A DNA stretch of 64,000 bases, taken from Sediminibacterium sp. Its GTDB lineage: Bacteria; Bacteroidota; Bacteroidia; Chitinophagales; Chitinophagaceae. Where the stretch lies: positions 281,426 through 345,425 of the forward strand of contig JAEUVE010000011.1 of the NCBI GenBank assembly GCA_016786865.1, read 5' to 3'. Position 1 is the stretch's first letter. Every line of letters starts with the position of its first letter. The position numbers and the translations under genes are program-made. Below the pieces are notes generated by a model, which saw nothing but the letters and a program-made list of their open reading frames with translations, was not told where the DNA came from and searched no databases. Below are positions 45,484-54,031 of the stretch, one piece after another.

Positions 45484-46515
45484 TTAATCCTCCCAAACAG
45501 TTAAACCTTCACTGCAATTGGCACATATATCTATGTTTTTCCGGCTGGTCATCAGCTCTTTTCTGAACTGCTGATAGTTGGCATTGTGCCAGGTTTCCTT
45601 AAAACTTTGGGTTTTCAGGTTTCCCAGCTGGTGCATGGCATCCTTATCAAAGCAACAGGGTACCACCAGGCCATCCCAGGTAATCACATTGGCGTGCCAG
45701 AGCTTCCAGCAATGGTTGTTCAGTCCGCTTTTTACTTTCATTTTACCGGATGCATCTCTTTTATAGCGGCTGTATTTATTGTTGTCGGGTATCAGTCCGT
45801 TGGGATCATTTTCATAATCATACACCTGGGCTGTTTTAAACCTGACCTGATCCACCCCGATTTCGGCACCCAGCTTTTTTACTGCATCTATTTGATGCTC
45901 ATTGGGTTTTACCACCAGAAACTGGAAAAATACAAAGGGTGTTTTGCTGTTCAGGGCCTTCTTCCATTTTACGATGTTTCTCGCACCTTCCAGTACTTTT
46001 TCCAGTTTTCCGCCTACCCGGTATTGTTCATAAACATCCTGTGTAGTACCGTCAATGGAAATGATCAGCCGGTCCAGCCCGCTTTCTACCGTTTTTTTGG
46101 CTTTTTCATCGGTGAGGTAGTGTGCATTGGTAGAAGTTGCGGTGTATATCCCTTTTTTATGGGCATATTGAACCATATCCAGGAAATCAGGATTCAGATA
46201 AGGTTCCCCCTGAAAGTAGAAAATCAGGTAAAGCAGGTCCTTGTAAATATCATCAATGGTTTCCCGGAAAAAATCTTTTTGGAGCATACCGGTAGGACGG
46301 GTGAATTCCCTCAGACCGCTGGGACATTCCGGACACCTTAAGTTACAGGAAGTTGTGGGCTCAAAGGATATGGAAATGGGGTATCCCCACTGTATGGGTT
46401 TGCCGGTAAGTTTAGACAGTTGGTAACTGCTGTATACCTGCAATGCATTGCGGAAACGACGAAAGGTCATTTTAGATAGAAAATTAATGCTGTCGTTCCA
46501 GTTGAAGTAAGCCAT
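45484..46515 (-). CDS. Radical SAM protein with SPASM domain
   Basis: 343 residues from ATG 46515. The radical SAM cluster motif is CNLRCPEC (C-x3-C-x2-C) near residues 55-62, followed by FQGEPYLNPDF and STNAHYLT barrel elements. The C-terminal SPASM-type cysteines are in NNHCWKLW, VVPCCFDKD and ICANCSEG, for auxiliary Fe-S clusters. Substrate unknown; no precursor peptide gene was seen nearby. A longer frame starting 21 codons upstream contains a -7 element at 46524, so I prefer 46515. Confidence 0.9.
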   Translation of the reverse strand: MAYFNWNDSINFLSKMTFRRFRNALQVYSSYQLSKLTGKPIQWGYPISISFEPTTSCNLRCPECPSGLREFTRPTGMLQKDFFRETIDDIYKDLLYLIFYFQGEPYLNPDFLDMVQYAHKKGIYTATSTNAHYLTDEKAKKTVESGLDRLIISIDGTTQDVYEQYRVGGKLEKVLEGARNIVKWKKALNSKTPFVFFQFLVVKPNEHQIDAVKKLGAEIGVDQVRFKTAQVYDYENDPNGLIPDNNKYSRYKRDASGKMKVKSGLNNHCWKLWHANVITWDGLVVPCCFDKDAMHQLGNLKTQSFKETWHNANYQQFRKELMTSRKNIDICANCSEGLTVWED

Positions 46516-46523
46516 ACGCGGTG

Positions 46524-46531
46524 CAAAAATA
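46524..46531 (-). promoter_or_regulatory. -7 promoter element (TATTTTTG) of the radical SAM gene
   Basis: TATTTTTG on the minus strand, exact TAnnTTTG match, only eight bases before ATG 46515. It implies a very short leader and rules against the longer upstream start. Confidence 0.5.
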
Positions 46532-46679
46532 CGGTTTCTGCGGCAAGCCTTATTCTTTAACAATTTCTTATTAAACATAAGGGCATTTATTGCGTCTATT
46601 ATGCAGACCTTTGTGGTACAAAATGCAGGTCAGGAAAGCATTTGTTTCTTATTAAAGCTTTAACAAAAAAGCCCTTTTC

Positions 46680-46695
46680 TGGCACGCTAATTGAA
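46680..46695 (+). promoter_or_regulatory. Sigma-54-like -24/-12 promoter
   Basis: TGGCAC, five bases, then TTGAA. The -24 half is a perfect match to the sigma-54 consensus TGGCAC-N5-TTGCW; the -12 half has A for C after TTG. It lies on the plus strand in the 267-base gap between the radical SAM and vanZ-like genes, about 60 bases before a strong plus-strand terminator. Confidence 0.35.
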
Positions 46696-46702
46696 CTAAA
46701 GT

Positions 46703-46783
46703 ATACAATGATTCAATAAGAATTTTCTCATAAGCAGTTAGTTTTGGTTGCGGCCCCTGTTTCTACAGGGGCCAACTTTTTTT
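46703..46783 (+). ncRNA. Candidate small RNA (about 80 nt)
   Basis: Inferred from a sigma-54-like promoter (46680-46695) and a terminator with no plus-strand gene before it (46752-46783). The 5' end is only estimated, about 8-12 bases after the -12 element. No open frame of useful size exists in the segment. No known RNA family was recognised. Confidence 0.3.
46752..46783 (+). terminator. Strong plus-strand intrinsic terminator without an upstream gene
   Basis: GGCCCCTGT (46752-46760) pairs perfectly with ACAGGGGCC (46765-46773), loop TTCT, followed by AAC and seven T residues. On the minus strand there is no T run after the stem, so it does not serve the vanZ-like gene well even though it touches its stop codon. 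Confidence 0.8.
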
Positions 46784-47163
46784 CAGGGCTTTCTGAACCG
46801 GATCCAAACCAGAAAAAGGACACAGCCACTGGCATCCGCCATAATATCTGCCCATTCAAAACTCCTGCCTTCCACTGCCCGCTCCTGGTAAAATTCAACT
46901 CCTATTCCATAGGAAAGAAAAATTCCGGCAATGATCAGGGCAAAAAGTCCTCCGATTTTTTTACCGGTATATCCAAAAATAGCGGCAGCAGCAGTGTAGC
47001 AAAGTGTAAAAAAAATAGCTGCATGTACGTATTTGTCTGTATAGGGAATATTCAGCCATCGAATAGAAGGCAGTTGCTTTCCGGGGAGCGTAAAAAGAAG
47101 GATACTGCAGCTGAGTGAAAGCAGAAAAGCCAACAGTGGAACCAGGGCAGATTTCTTGTTCAT
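46783..47163 (-). CDS. VanZ-like membrane protein
   Basis: 126 residues from ATG 47163, with four membrane segments. The VanZ signature is seen as YTDKYVHAAIFFTLCYTAA and the acidic ending YQERAVEGRSFEWADIMADASG. VanZ-type proteins are linked to teicoplanin resistance in enterococci, but most homologues have no known role. The start is ten bases after the stop of the hybrid kinase; a longer frame from 47214 would overlap that kinase. Confidence 0.85.
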   Translation of the reverse strand: MNKKSALVPLLAFLLSLSCSILLFTLPGKQLPSIRWLNIPYTDKYVHAAIFFTLCYTAAAAIFGYTGKKIGGLFALIIAGIFLSYGIGVEFYQERAVEGRSFEWADIMADASGCVLFLVWIRFRKP

Positions 47164-47173
47164 GAATGATGGT

Positions 47174-48952
47174 CTAGGAGGTCCATTTATCCAGTACTCT
47201 TTTGAGTTGCTCAATGGTAAATGGCTTGGTGATAATGTCTTTCATTCCGGCTTCCAGGCAGTCTTCTTCTGCCTCTTTCACCACATTTGCCGTCATGGCT
47301 ATAATAACCGGTACTTTTTCCAGGGGACTGTTCAGGATCTGAACAGTAGCTTCCAGTCCGTCCATTTCGGGCATGTGAATGTCCATGAAAATAAAATCGT
47401 AATTATGCTTGAGGGCTTTCTCTAATGCCTCTTTGCCATTATGGGCAATTTCTATTTCATAACCGATTTTGCTGAACATTTTTTTCGCCAGTAACTGGTT
47501 CATGCCATTGTCTTCTGCAACCAGTAATTTCAGGGATTTCTGAATCTCGCTTCCAGGAGTTCTGGTGTTGTTTTCTGTGCCCCGGCTGTGGGTTTTCTTA
47601 ACCAGGTTAATCTGAACCGGAATTATAAACCTGAAAGCAGATCCTTTTCCCAGCTCACTTTCAATCCAGATCCGGCCACCCATTTCTTCTATGATTTTTC
47701 TGCAGATAGATAAGCCAAGCCCGGTACCACTGTGCTTCCTGGTTGCAGAATTGTCTATTTGTGTAAATGGAATAAACAGGGTGCGCATATGCTCTTCGCT
47801 GATGCCGATACCGGTATCAATCACTGCGAAGTTCAGCTCCTGGATGCTCTCGTCTATCGGAAGAGAGCTTACTTCAATTTTTATTGCGCCGGCATCTGTA
47901 AACTTAATGGCATTGCTTACCAGATTAATCAGGATTTGCTTGATCCTGCTTTCATCTGCAATAATTTCCAACTCTGTTTTCGGGTCGATATTATACGTGA
48001 TCTGAAGTTCTTTTTTTAAAGCGGTAATCCGGGGAGAGGAAATGGAGAGAACATTTTTAATAATCGAATCCAGGTTGCATGGACCTTCAAAAAGTTCCAG
48101 TTTATCTGCTTCAATTTTGGAAATGTCCAAAACATCGTTCACAATCTCCAGCAGTAAGGTGCTGCTGGATTTTAAAGACTGCATCAGCTCTTCCTGTTCG
48201 GAAGATAAAGGGGTATGCTGCATCAGATCGATTGTGCCAATGATGCCGTTTAACGGTGTTCTGATCTCATGACTCATATTGGCCAGAAACCTGGATTTGG
48301 CCCTGGTTGCCTCTTCGGCCTGCATTTTGGTTTCTGACAGGTATTCACGGGACTCTTCGAGATCAATCGATTTTTTGATCAGATCTTCCCGGTCCATATC
48401 ATAAGTTCGTTTGTAAAGGCTTGCAGTTATACCAATAATACCAAAATAGAGGAAGATGGTTAACACCATGTCTATTTGCCTTATCTGTTCGCTTGCATAA
48501 GCAACCACCCATTCAGGATGCTGCTGTTCAGTATAAATCAGCAGCATGATAATGGCAATGGTAACCCCAATAAACGGCGAATGGTATTTCTTGGGGAGAA
48601 TCAGCATGGCAATCGTTAGTATCAGGCTGTATGCAATAATGGTAGGACCCTCAATACCGCCGTTGGTGAACCATACGGGCACATAAAAAAGGTGGCAGAA
48701 CAGAATGTACCAGCCACTCACTTTTTTATACATGTCTTTGTACCTGGAAAGGTAAAAGAACAAAAAAGAAATGGTGAGCAGGGCAAAAACAAGCCAATTC
48801 AGGGTAGAGTTCATGCCCAGATAGAGGTTACTCATGAAGCTGATACTCATGGCAACAAAAACCAAAAAAGTAACAAGGTTAAATATCTTGTTTTCAAGCG
48901 TGATCGCCTCTTTTTTCAGCCCGATGAGTTTTTTCAGCTCGTTGTAATTCAT
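47174..48952 (-). CDS. Membrane hybrid sensor histidine kinase with receiver domain
   Basis: 592 residues. Residues about 25-185 hold roughly six membrane helices with almost no periplasmic loops, so the signal is likely sensed in or at the membrane. A coiled coil leads into HisKA ([12 protein letters not shown], about 225), HATPase ([23 protein letters not shown]), and a C-terminal receiver with [13 protein letters not shown] (phospho-Asp near 525). No Hpt or output domain is present. It is co-transcribed with the vanZ-like gene. The -7-like element is at 48970. Confidence 0.92.
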   Translation of the reverse strand: MNYNELKKLIGLKKEAITLENKIFNLVTFLVFVAMSISFMSNLYLGMNSTLNWLVFALLTISFLFFYLSRYKDMYKKVSGWYILFCHLFYVPVWFTNGGIEGPTIIAYSLILTIAMLILPKKYHSPFIGVTIAIIMLLIYTEQQHPEWVVAYASEQIRQIDMVLTIFLYFGIIGITASLYKRTYDMDREDLIKKSIDLEESREYLSETKMQAEEATRAKSRFLANMSHEIRTPLNGIIGTIDLMQHTPLSSEQEELMQSLKSSSTLLLEIVNDVLDISKIEADKLELFEGPCNLDSIIKNVLSISSPRITALKKELQITYNIDPKTELEIIADESRIKQILINLVSNAIKFTDAGAIKIEVSSLPIDESIQELNFAVIDTGIGISEEHMRTLFIPFTQIDNSATRKHSGTGLGLSICRKIIEEMGGRIWIESELGKGSAFRFIIPVQINLVKKTHSRGTENNTRTPGSEIQKSLKLLVAEDNGMNQLLAKKMFSKIGYEIEIAHNGKEALEKALKHNYDFIFMDIHMPEMDGLEATVQILNSPLEKVPVIIAMTANVVKEAEEDCLEAGMKDIITKPFTIEQLKRVLDKWTS

Positions 48953-48969
48953 ACCAGGGTATATGCCGT

Positions 48970-48977
48970 TAAAGATA
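48970..48977 (-). promoter_or_regulatory. Probable -7 element (TATCTTTA) of the hybrid kinase gene
   Basis: TATCTTTA on the minus strand, seven of eight positions of TAnnTTTG, 17 bases before ATG 48952. The same octamer is found before the RND adaptor gene. Confidence 0.4.
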
Positions 48978-49006
48978 CTTCTTTACTCTATAACTCCATA
49001 ACAATA

Positions 49007-49035
49007 CGCCTTATTGCACATGGTACAATAAGGCG
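49007..49035 (-). terminator. Hairpin between gcvH and the hybrid kinase gene
   Basis: CGCCTTATTG (49007-49016) and CAATAAGGCG (49026-49035) form a perfect ten-base-pair stem with a nine-base loop. It lies 55 bases after the gcvH stop. The T content after the stem on the minus strand is poor, so it may be a weak terminator or an RNA-stabilising hairpin. Confidence 0.45.
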
Positions 49036-49089
49036 CAGTCTTCGTTGTATATAAACGATTCTAATTGAGTAAACGGGGAGTGTAGCTGA

Positions 49090-49467
49090 TTATCCAACCA
49101 GGGCAGCATAAGCATCTTTGCTCAGCAGGCCCGCTACAGCGGATGTATCGGTTACATTCATTTTGATCATCCAGCCATCTCCGTAAGGATCGGTATTTAC
49201 CAGTTCAGGCTGCTTTTCCAGAAGTGGATTTACTTCGGTAATGGTTCCGGCAACAGGCAAAAACAAGTCACTTACAGTTTTAACTGCCTCTACGGTTCCA
49301 AAGATTTCTTCTCCGGCAAGTGTTTTTCCAACGCTGTTGATATCTACATAAACGATATCGCCCAGCTCATGCTGTGCAAAATCGGTGATACCAATGGTTG
49401 CAACATTGCCTTCCAGGCGAATCCACTCGTGGTCTTTGGTGTAACGCAGTTCTTCAGGAAAATTCAT
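49090..49467 (-). CDS. gcvH: Glycine cleavage system H protein
   Basis: 125 residues. Lipoyl-carrier protein of the glycine cleavage complex; the lipoylated lysine is Lys63 in [11 protein letters not shown], with [13 protein letters not shown] and [18 protein letters not shown] as family blocks. gcvP and gcvT are not in the window, so it stands alone here. H-like proteins can also pass lipoyl groups to other enzymes. Confidence 0.96.
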   Translation of the reverse strand: MNFPEELRYTKDHEWIRLEGNVATIGITDFAQHELGDIVYVDINSVGKTLAGEEIFGTVEAVKTVSDLFLPVAGTITEVNPLLEKQPELVNTDPYGDGWMIKMNVTDTSAVAGLLSKDAYAALVG

Positions 49468-49546
49468 AAAAGCAGGTTTTATTTGTGCAAATATTCAATA
49501 AAAAACAATGAGATAAAATTAAATGTATATAAAGAGGATCATTTCA

Positions 49547-49891
49547 TCAGAAGCCTTCTTGTTCAAAATACAGCAATACATGGTCTTTGATGAAATTTTC
49601 CTGATCCGGTAAGTTCATTTCCGGCAGAGCCCTGAGTTGCTTAAAATGCGGCCATCCGTCGGGATCATTCCCCTCTTTGATGTAGTACCCACTCGGTGCC
49701 AGCACCGTACAAACGGCCACATGCATCAGATCCTGCTTCTCTTCTTTGGAGATTTTTTCCTGTACAAAACCGGTTTCCTGCATCCCGATCAGGAACAAAA
49801 CGGCTTCCAGATCGGGTTTTTTCCCGAAACGCTCTACCAATTTGGCTTCCAGCGCCCACCAGCGTTGTTGTAAATCGTCTGTTATGAACAT
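49547..49891 (-). CDS. Conserved hypothetical protein, about 114 residues
   Basis: A soluble acidic protein, start supported by a -7 element at 49896 only four bases ahead of the ATG, so the message may be nearly leaderless. Notable blocks are AVLFLIGMQETGF and LAPSGYYIKEGNDPDGWPHF. No motif suggests an activity. It is divergent from serS, sharing a 74-base promoter region. I have the impression that such proteins recur beside serS in related bacteria, but this is unverified. Confidence 0.7.
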   Translation of the reverse strand: MFITDDLQQRWWALEAKLVERFGKKPDLEAVLFLIGMQETGFVQEKISKEEKQDLMHVAVCTVLAPSGYYIKEGNDPDGWPHFKQLRALPEMNLPDQENFIKDHVLLYFEQEGF

Positions 49892-49895
49892 GGCT

Positions 49896-49903
49896 CAAAG
49901 GTA
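49896..49903 (-). promoter_or_regulatory. -7 promoter element (TACCTTTG) of the 114-residue protein gene
   Basis: TACCTTTG on the minus strand, exact TAnnTTTG match, four bases before the ATG at 49891. Confidence 0.5.
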
Positions 49904-49939
49904 AAGCTCCAAAGGATGCGATCATCAACCCGCAAAGGG

Positions 49940-49947
49940 TATATTTG
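49940..49947 (+). promoter_or_regulatory. -7 promoter element (TATATTTG) of serS
   Basis: TATATTTG, exact TAnnTTTG match, 18 bases before the serS ATG at 49966. It excludes an in-frame start at 49945. Confidence 0.55.
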
Positions 49948-49965
49948 CAGGAAATTTGCGTATTT

Positions 49966-51234
49966 ATGTTACAGGTGAGTGTTTTGAGAGCAGCCCCCGA
50001 AATGGTTAAGCAGCGGCTGGCAAAGAAAAACTTTAAGGAACTGCAATTGGTAGATGTTATTGTACAGCTGGATGATGACCGGAAGAAACTGCAGGCCTCC
50101 TTCGACGATACACAGGCCAAAGTGAATGCTGCTTCAAAAGAAATCGGTATGCTCATGGCAAAGGGCGATAAGGCTGCAGCAGAAGCCATTAAGCAAAATG
50201 TGGCTGGCTGGAAGCAGGAATTGGAACCCCTGAAAGAACAAATGGCTGTTGTAGAAAAACAGCTGGCCGATACACTGGTACAGTTACCCAACCTGCCAGC
50301 ACCCGAAGTGCCCGAAGGAAAAACGCCCGAAGAAAATGAAATTGTCAGAACCGGAGGTGCTATGCCCAATTTGGAGTCTGATGCAGTTCCACATTGGGAG
50401 CTGACAAAAAAATACAGCCTGATCGATTTTGAGCTGGGCAATAAAATTACCGGTAGCGGATTTCCGGTGTATACCGGCAAGGGTGCCAAACTGCAGCGCT
50501 CCCTGATTCAGTACTTCCTGGATTTCAATACCGAAGCAGGGTATACAGAATACCTGCCCCCATTTATGGTGAATGCGGCTTCTGCTTATGCTACCGGACA
50601 GCTACCCGATAAAGAGGGCCAGATGTATCATGCAACAGAAGACGATTTTTACCTGATTCCCACTGCGGAAGTGCCTGTTACCAATGTATACCGCGATACC
50701 ATTTTGAAAGAAGAGGAACTGCCTGTTAAAATGACTGCTTATTCTCCCTGTTTCAGAAGGGAAGCGGGCAGCTATGGAAAAGATGTACGCGGGCTCAACC
50801 GCCTGCACCAGTTTGAAAAAGTGGAAATCATTCAGATCGTACATCCGGATAAGAGCTATGAAGTGTTGCAGGATATGATTGCTCATGTAGAACGTTTATT
50901 GCAATCATTGGAATTGCCCTATCGAATTCTCCGTTTATGTGGTGGCGATATGGGTTTTACCAGTGCCATCACCTACGACTTTGAGGTTTATAGTGCTGCA
51001 CAGCAGCGTTGGCTCGAAGTGAGCAGCGTGAGCAATTTTGAGAATTACCAGACCAATCGCATGAAGTGCAGATTTAAAGGAGCCGATGGCAAAACCCAGC
51101 TGGCACACTCATTGAACGGCAGTTCATTGGCATTGCCCAGAATCGTGGCCTGTTTGCTCGAAAACAATCAGACAGCTACAGGCATCCGCCTGCCGAAAGT
51201 ATTGCATCGTTATTTTGGTGCGGAGCAAATCTGA
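49966..51234 (+). CDS. serS: Seryl-tRNA synthetase
   Basis: 422 residues, full length. A long N-terminal coiled coil (about 25-105) that grips the tRNA-Ser variable arm is followed by the class II core: TAEVPVTN, motif 2 FRREAGSYGKDVRGLNRLHQF and motif 3 NGSSLALPRIVACLLEN. It charges tRNA-Ser in the cytosol. The gene is closed by a strong hairpin terminator shared with the convergent peptidase fragment. Confidence 0.97.
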   Translation: MLQVSVLRAAPEMVKQRLAKKNFKELQLVDVIVQLDDDRKKLQASFDDTQAKVNAASKEIGMLMAKGDKAAAEAIKQNVAGWKQELEPLKEQMAVVEKQLADTLVQLPNLPAPEVPEGKTPEENEIVRTGGAMPNLESDAVPHWELTKKYSLIDFELGNKITGSGFPVYTGKGAKLQRSLIQYFLDFNTEAGYTEYLPPFMVNAASAYATGQLPDKEGQMYHATEDDFYLIPTAEVPVTNVYRDTILKEEELPVKMTAYSPCFRREAGSYGKDVRGLNRLHQFEKVEIIQIVHPDKSYEVLQDMIAHVERLLQSLELPYRILRLCGGDMGFTSAITYDFEVYSAAQQRWLEVSSVSNFENYQTNRMKCRFKGADGKTQLAHSLNGSSLALPRIVACLLENNQTATGIRLPKVLHRYFGAEQI

Positions 51235-51266
51235 CCCTGTAAAAAGGTTTATTAGTAATAGAAAAA

Positions 51267-51305
51267 TAAAAACCGGCCAGCGCGTAATCGCGGGCCGGTT
51301 TTTTG
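51267..51305. terminator. Bidirectional terminator between serS and the S9 peptidase gene
   Basis: AAAACCGGCC (about 51269-51278) pairs with GGCCGGTTTT (51293-51302), with an inner CGCG/CGCG stem and a TAAT loop; a two-base AG bulge separates the two stems. A T run follows on the plus strand and an A run precedes the stem, so it can work in both directions. Confidence 0.85.
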
Positions 51306-51323
51306 TTGAAGCATTCAACTATT

Positions 51324-53201
51324 TTAATGTTGAATGAAACGATCAAAAAATTCAATGGTTCGAAGCATCTGATCGATTCGCTGGCGGTTGTTTCCGGTTC
51401 TGGTCAGTTCGTGGGTGCCACCGGGATGGCGAACATATTCAACAGTTCTGCCAAGAATTTTCAGGCTTCTGTACAGCATTTCACTTTGAATAACTCCGGT
51501 TCTTAAATCGTTTTCTCCATGGAAAATGATATAAGGTGTGTGGATGTTTGCAACATATTTCAAAGGAGATTCCCGCTCAATGACCGGTTTTACTGTCTCC
51601 TCCCATGGATATCCTCCAAAGTAATTGGGTACCAGTCTCCATGCATTTCCCTCCCCAAAGAAAGTACCTAAATCGTATACACCTCTTTGTGAACAAGCTG
51701 CCTTGAAGCGCTGGTCATGACTAATGATCCATGCTACCAGGTATCCTGCATAAGAGCCTCCAGTAACAGCCAGGCGGGAGGTATCAATGAATCCGTCTTT
51801 GGCAGCAAGATCCAGAGAGGTAAGCACATCGGAGGTAGGACCAGCTCCCCAGTCGTTGATATTGGCACGCAAAAATTCTGCACCATAACCACCAGAGCCT
51901 CTCGGATTACCATATACCACAACATATCCCTTAGCGGCATAGTACTGAAACTCGTGCCACATAGAGCTTTCTCCGGGTCCCCACATAGCAGACGGACCTC
52001 CGTGAATGTTCAGAATGGTTGGATATTTTTTTCCGGCCTCAAAGTTGGCGGGCTTCATTACCCAGTATTCAACAGTAAGTCCTTTTTCGTTTACAAAGGT
52101 TTTTTTAACAGGCAGGCTGAGTTGTTTCCTGCTCAGCCATTCGTGGTTGAAATTGCTGATGCGGGTGGCGTTTTTTCCGGAAGCATCGCTGCTGTATATT
52201 TCAAAAGGATTGATCACTTCGGTTTTAACGTACACCATTTGATTGCCGGAAATATCGAAGCTGCTGATACCGGCATCGGAAGCAGTTAACTGTTCTGCTT
52301 TTTTGGTGCTGATCTGCATCCTGTAAACAGGAGCGCCACCATTGCTTTGCGCGCTGAAATAAATGTACTGCTCATCCTTGCTCCAGTTGAGCCCGCTTTT
52401 GTTTCGGTCGAAGGGAAGCAGGGTTATGTCGGCTGCGGAGCCATACAAGGGCATGATGGCCAACGCAGGAACATCCACAAAAGAAACTGCGCCCATTTGG
52501 AAAGCCAGCCATTTTCCACTCGGAGAAACGACCGGGTTACTAAAGGTTTTGCCTGGTGCGCCCAGTATTTTTTTCAGGTTGCTGCCATCTGTATCGGCTA
52601 TAAAGAGCTGGCTCTCCAACGCCCGGTCGGGATGCAGGGTAGAATCCATGCTTCCGCTGAAAACAATTTTTTTACCATCGGGAGTAAAGTCGGCATTACC
52701 GAAACGGTAGAACCCTTTGGTAAGTGCTTTAGGAATGGCATTGGGTTCTGCAGCAACAATAAAAATATGGCTAAAAGCAATTTCACCGGAAGTAGTGGCT
52801 TCTTCCTGAAAATTCAGTTTATTGATCACTTTGGCCTTCCGGTCAGCAGCATTTAATTCCAGGTAAGCCCTGATTTCTTCGGTACTGCCATCCGGATCTG
52901 CTTTGGCAGTGGAGGCTTTCAGGAATTCATTCTTCTCGAAACCCGGTTTTTCCATGGGCCATTTGGGCAGCAATTTGGATGGGTTTAACAGGGAGTCTTT
53001 TAAGAGGTCTTTTAATGAAATGCTGCTTGTAAACAGTAATTTTTTCCCATCCGGGCTCCATTTAGGACCGGAGGCACCATATTTGAATCTGGTTAACTGT
53101 AAAGGTTCTCCACCATCAAAAGAAAGCAGGAAAATCTGGGGTTTTCCGTCTACGGCTCTTACAAAAGCCAGCTGCTTCCCGTCCGGTCCGCACTTGTTTC
53201 G
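51324..53201 (-). pseudogene. S9 (prolyl oligopeptidase/dipeptidyl peptidase-type) peptidase, 5' end missing
   Basis: The frame is open from 53201 and encodes about 625 residues without signal peptide or usable ATG/GTG start; the first start-like codon is TTG 52971-52973, well inside the propeller. The fragment begins in a WD40-like blade (PDGKQLAFVRAVDGKPQIFLL, WSPDGKKLLFT) and keeps the catalytic domain with Ser in GGSYAGYLVAW, Asp in HGENDLRTG and His in RHPGGTHELTR. Roughly the first hundred residues of a normal secreted S9 peptidase are absent. Homology ends near 53190, where AT-rich element DNA begins, so the gene was probably split by the insertion. Confidence 0.85.
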
Positions 53202-53260
53202 TTAAAACCCGCTCTGGTAGCGGGTTTTCCTTTTTTGGGTCTATTTTTTGGTCTATAAAA
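53185..53260. mobile_element. Probable left end of a conjugative transposon (junction with S9 peptidase)
   Basis: Peptidase homology stops near 53190. Just inside lie a terminator-like hairpin and a tandem repeat, TTTTTTGGGTCTAT (53231-53244) then TTTTTTGG-TCTAT overlapping into 53255, followed by AT-rich DNA and an excisionase-like gene. The core site cannot be fixed because the other end is outside the window. Confidence 0.5.
53204..53228. terminator. Hairpin at the element end
   Basis: AAAACCCGCT (53204-53213) pairs perfectly with AGCGGGTTTT (53219-53228), loop CTGGT, followed by CC and six T residues on the plus strand. It may end the leftward element operon or a plus-strand transcript from the former peptidase side. 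Confidence 0.75.
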
Positions 53261-53413
53261 ACCCATTTTTACGAAGAACTTTACTATACTTTATCTCACT
53301 TTATTCAGCTTGATAAATATCACTTTAAAGGTACTTTTTAGCACTGGAATTGTCCTGAATTTAAAGACTTATTTGTGCACAAAAAAGGCAGTGAAACCCA
53401 CTGCCATCATAGG

Positions 53414-53722
53414 CTAAGCCTGCATTAACTGTCTAATATCACTACCTAAAAAATAGACCCTTGACCTGATCTTTACACGCTTTAATTTTCCATGTTTTAT
53501 CCAGTCGTAAATGGTAGGCTTTGTCACTTTGAACAGACTGCAAACTTCCTCTATTTTGAATAGCGGTTTTTCATTCAACCCCGGTGTTTCTAAAATGCCA
53601 GGCTCCTGGTGCTGTTCTTTTTTATTTCGTTCCACTTCTTCCCGAATGATCAGCCGGATTTGAGACCAGAATTCCTCTGGCTCAAAAGGGATCAAAATCG
53701 GTACTGCTGAATTTCCTGCCAT
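53414..53722 (-). CDS. Helix-turn-helix protein, excisionase/MerR-like (element control protein)
   Basis: 102 residues from ATG 53722 (a GTG at 53743 is possible and would overlap the upstream gene). The C-terminal part is a winged HTH of the excisionase type: FKIEEVCSLFKVTKPTIYDWIKHGKLKRVKIRSRVYF. The N-terminal part is charged and helical (RLIIREEVERNKKEQ). By family knowledge such proteins in Bacteroidota elements bind the attachment region and help excision or regulate transfer genes; the location next to the element end fits. It is last in the leftward gene run. Confidence 0.85.
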   Translation of the reverse strand: MAGNSAVPILIPFEPEEFWSQIRLIIREEVERNKKEQHQEPGILETPGLNEKPLFKIEEVCSLFKVTKPTIYDWIKHGKLKRVKIRSRVYFLGSDIRQLMQA

Positions 53723-53732
53723 AAACTCACTT

Positions 53733-54026
53733 TTACATTTCACACTTGTTTAAAAATACCCGGCTGGTTACAGAACCGTTTGGTGCTGGTTCATATAAAA
53801 TATACCCGAACTCATGCAAATCATTAATACATTTATTGTATGTATGCCGGGCATTTATTTTTGCGGCTTTCATAATTAAGATTCTTTCAATTTTCACGGG
53901 ATTCTTTCCACCATTTATATTCCACTGTTGCAGTAACGCCATATAAATACTTATATGAGTACTGCCTATTCTTGCATCATCTGCAATGGCCTGGTAAAAC
54001 CCTGATAATGGCGGGAACAGTTCCAT
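53733..54026 (-). CDS. Small winged-helix-like protein of the mobile element
   Basis: 97 residues. Secondary structure reads as a compact winged helix: STHISIYMALLQQWN, ILIMKAAKINARHTYNKCINDLHEFGYILYEPAP, then a beta wing with SVTSRVFL. Similar short proteins accompany the HTH gene in Bacteroidota mobile elements, probably as DNA-binding regulators; the function is inferred. It lies between the HTH gene and the 253-residue gene with short gaps, so it is in one operon. Confidence 0.6.
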   Translation of the reverse strand: MELFPPLSGFYQAIADDARIGSTHISIYMALLQQWNINGGKNPVKIERILIMKAAKINARHTYNKCINDLHEFGYILYEPAPNGSVTSRVFLNKCEM

Positions 54027-54031
54027 ACAGT

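Noticed and set aside
45586..46341. 251-codon open frame on the plus strand opposite the radical SAM gene
   Set aside because: Shadow of the radical SAM coding region, which has clear Fe-S motifs.
53204..53413. Integrase gene at the visible element end
   Set aside because: No frame of suitable length or recombinase motif is present; only a hairpin, repeats and AT-rich DNA are seen.
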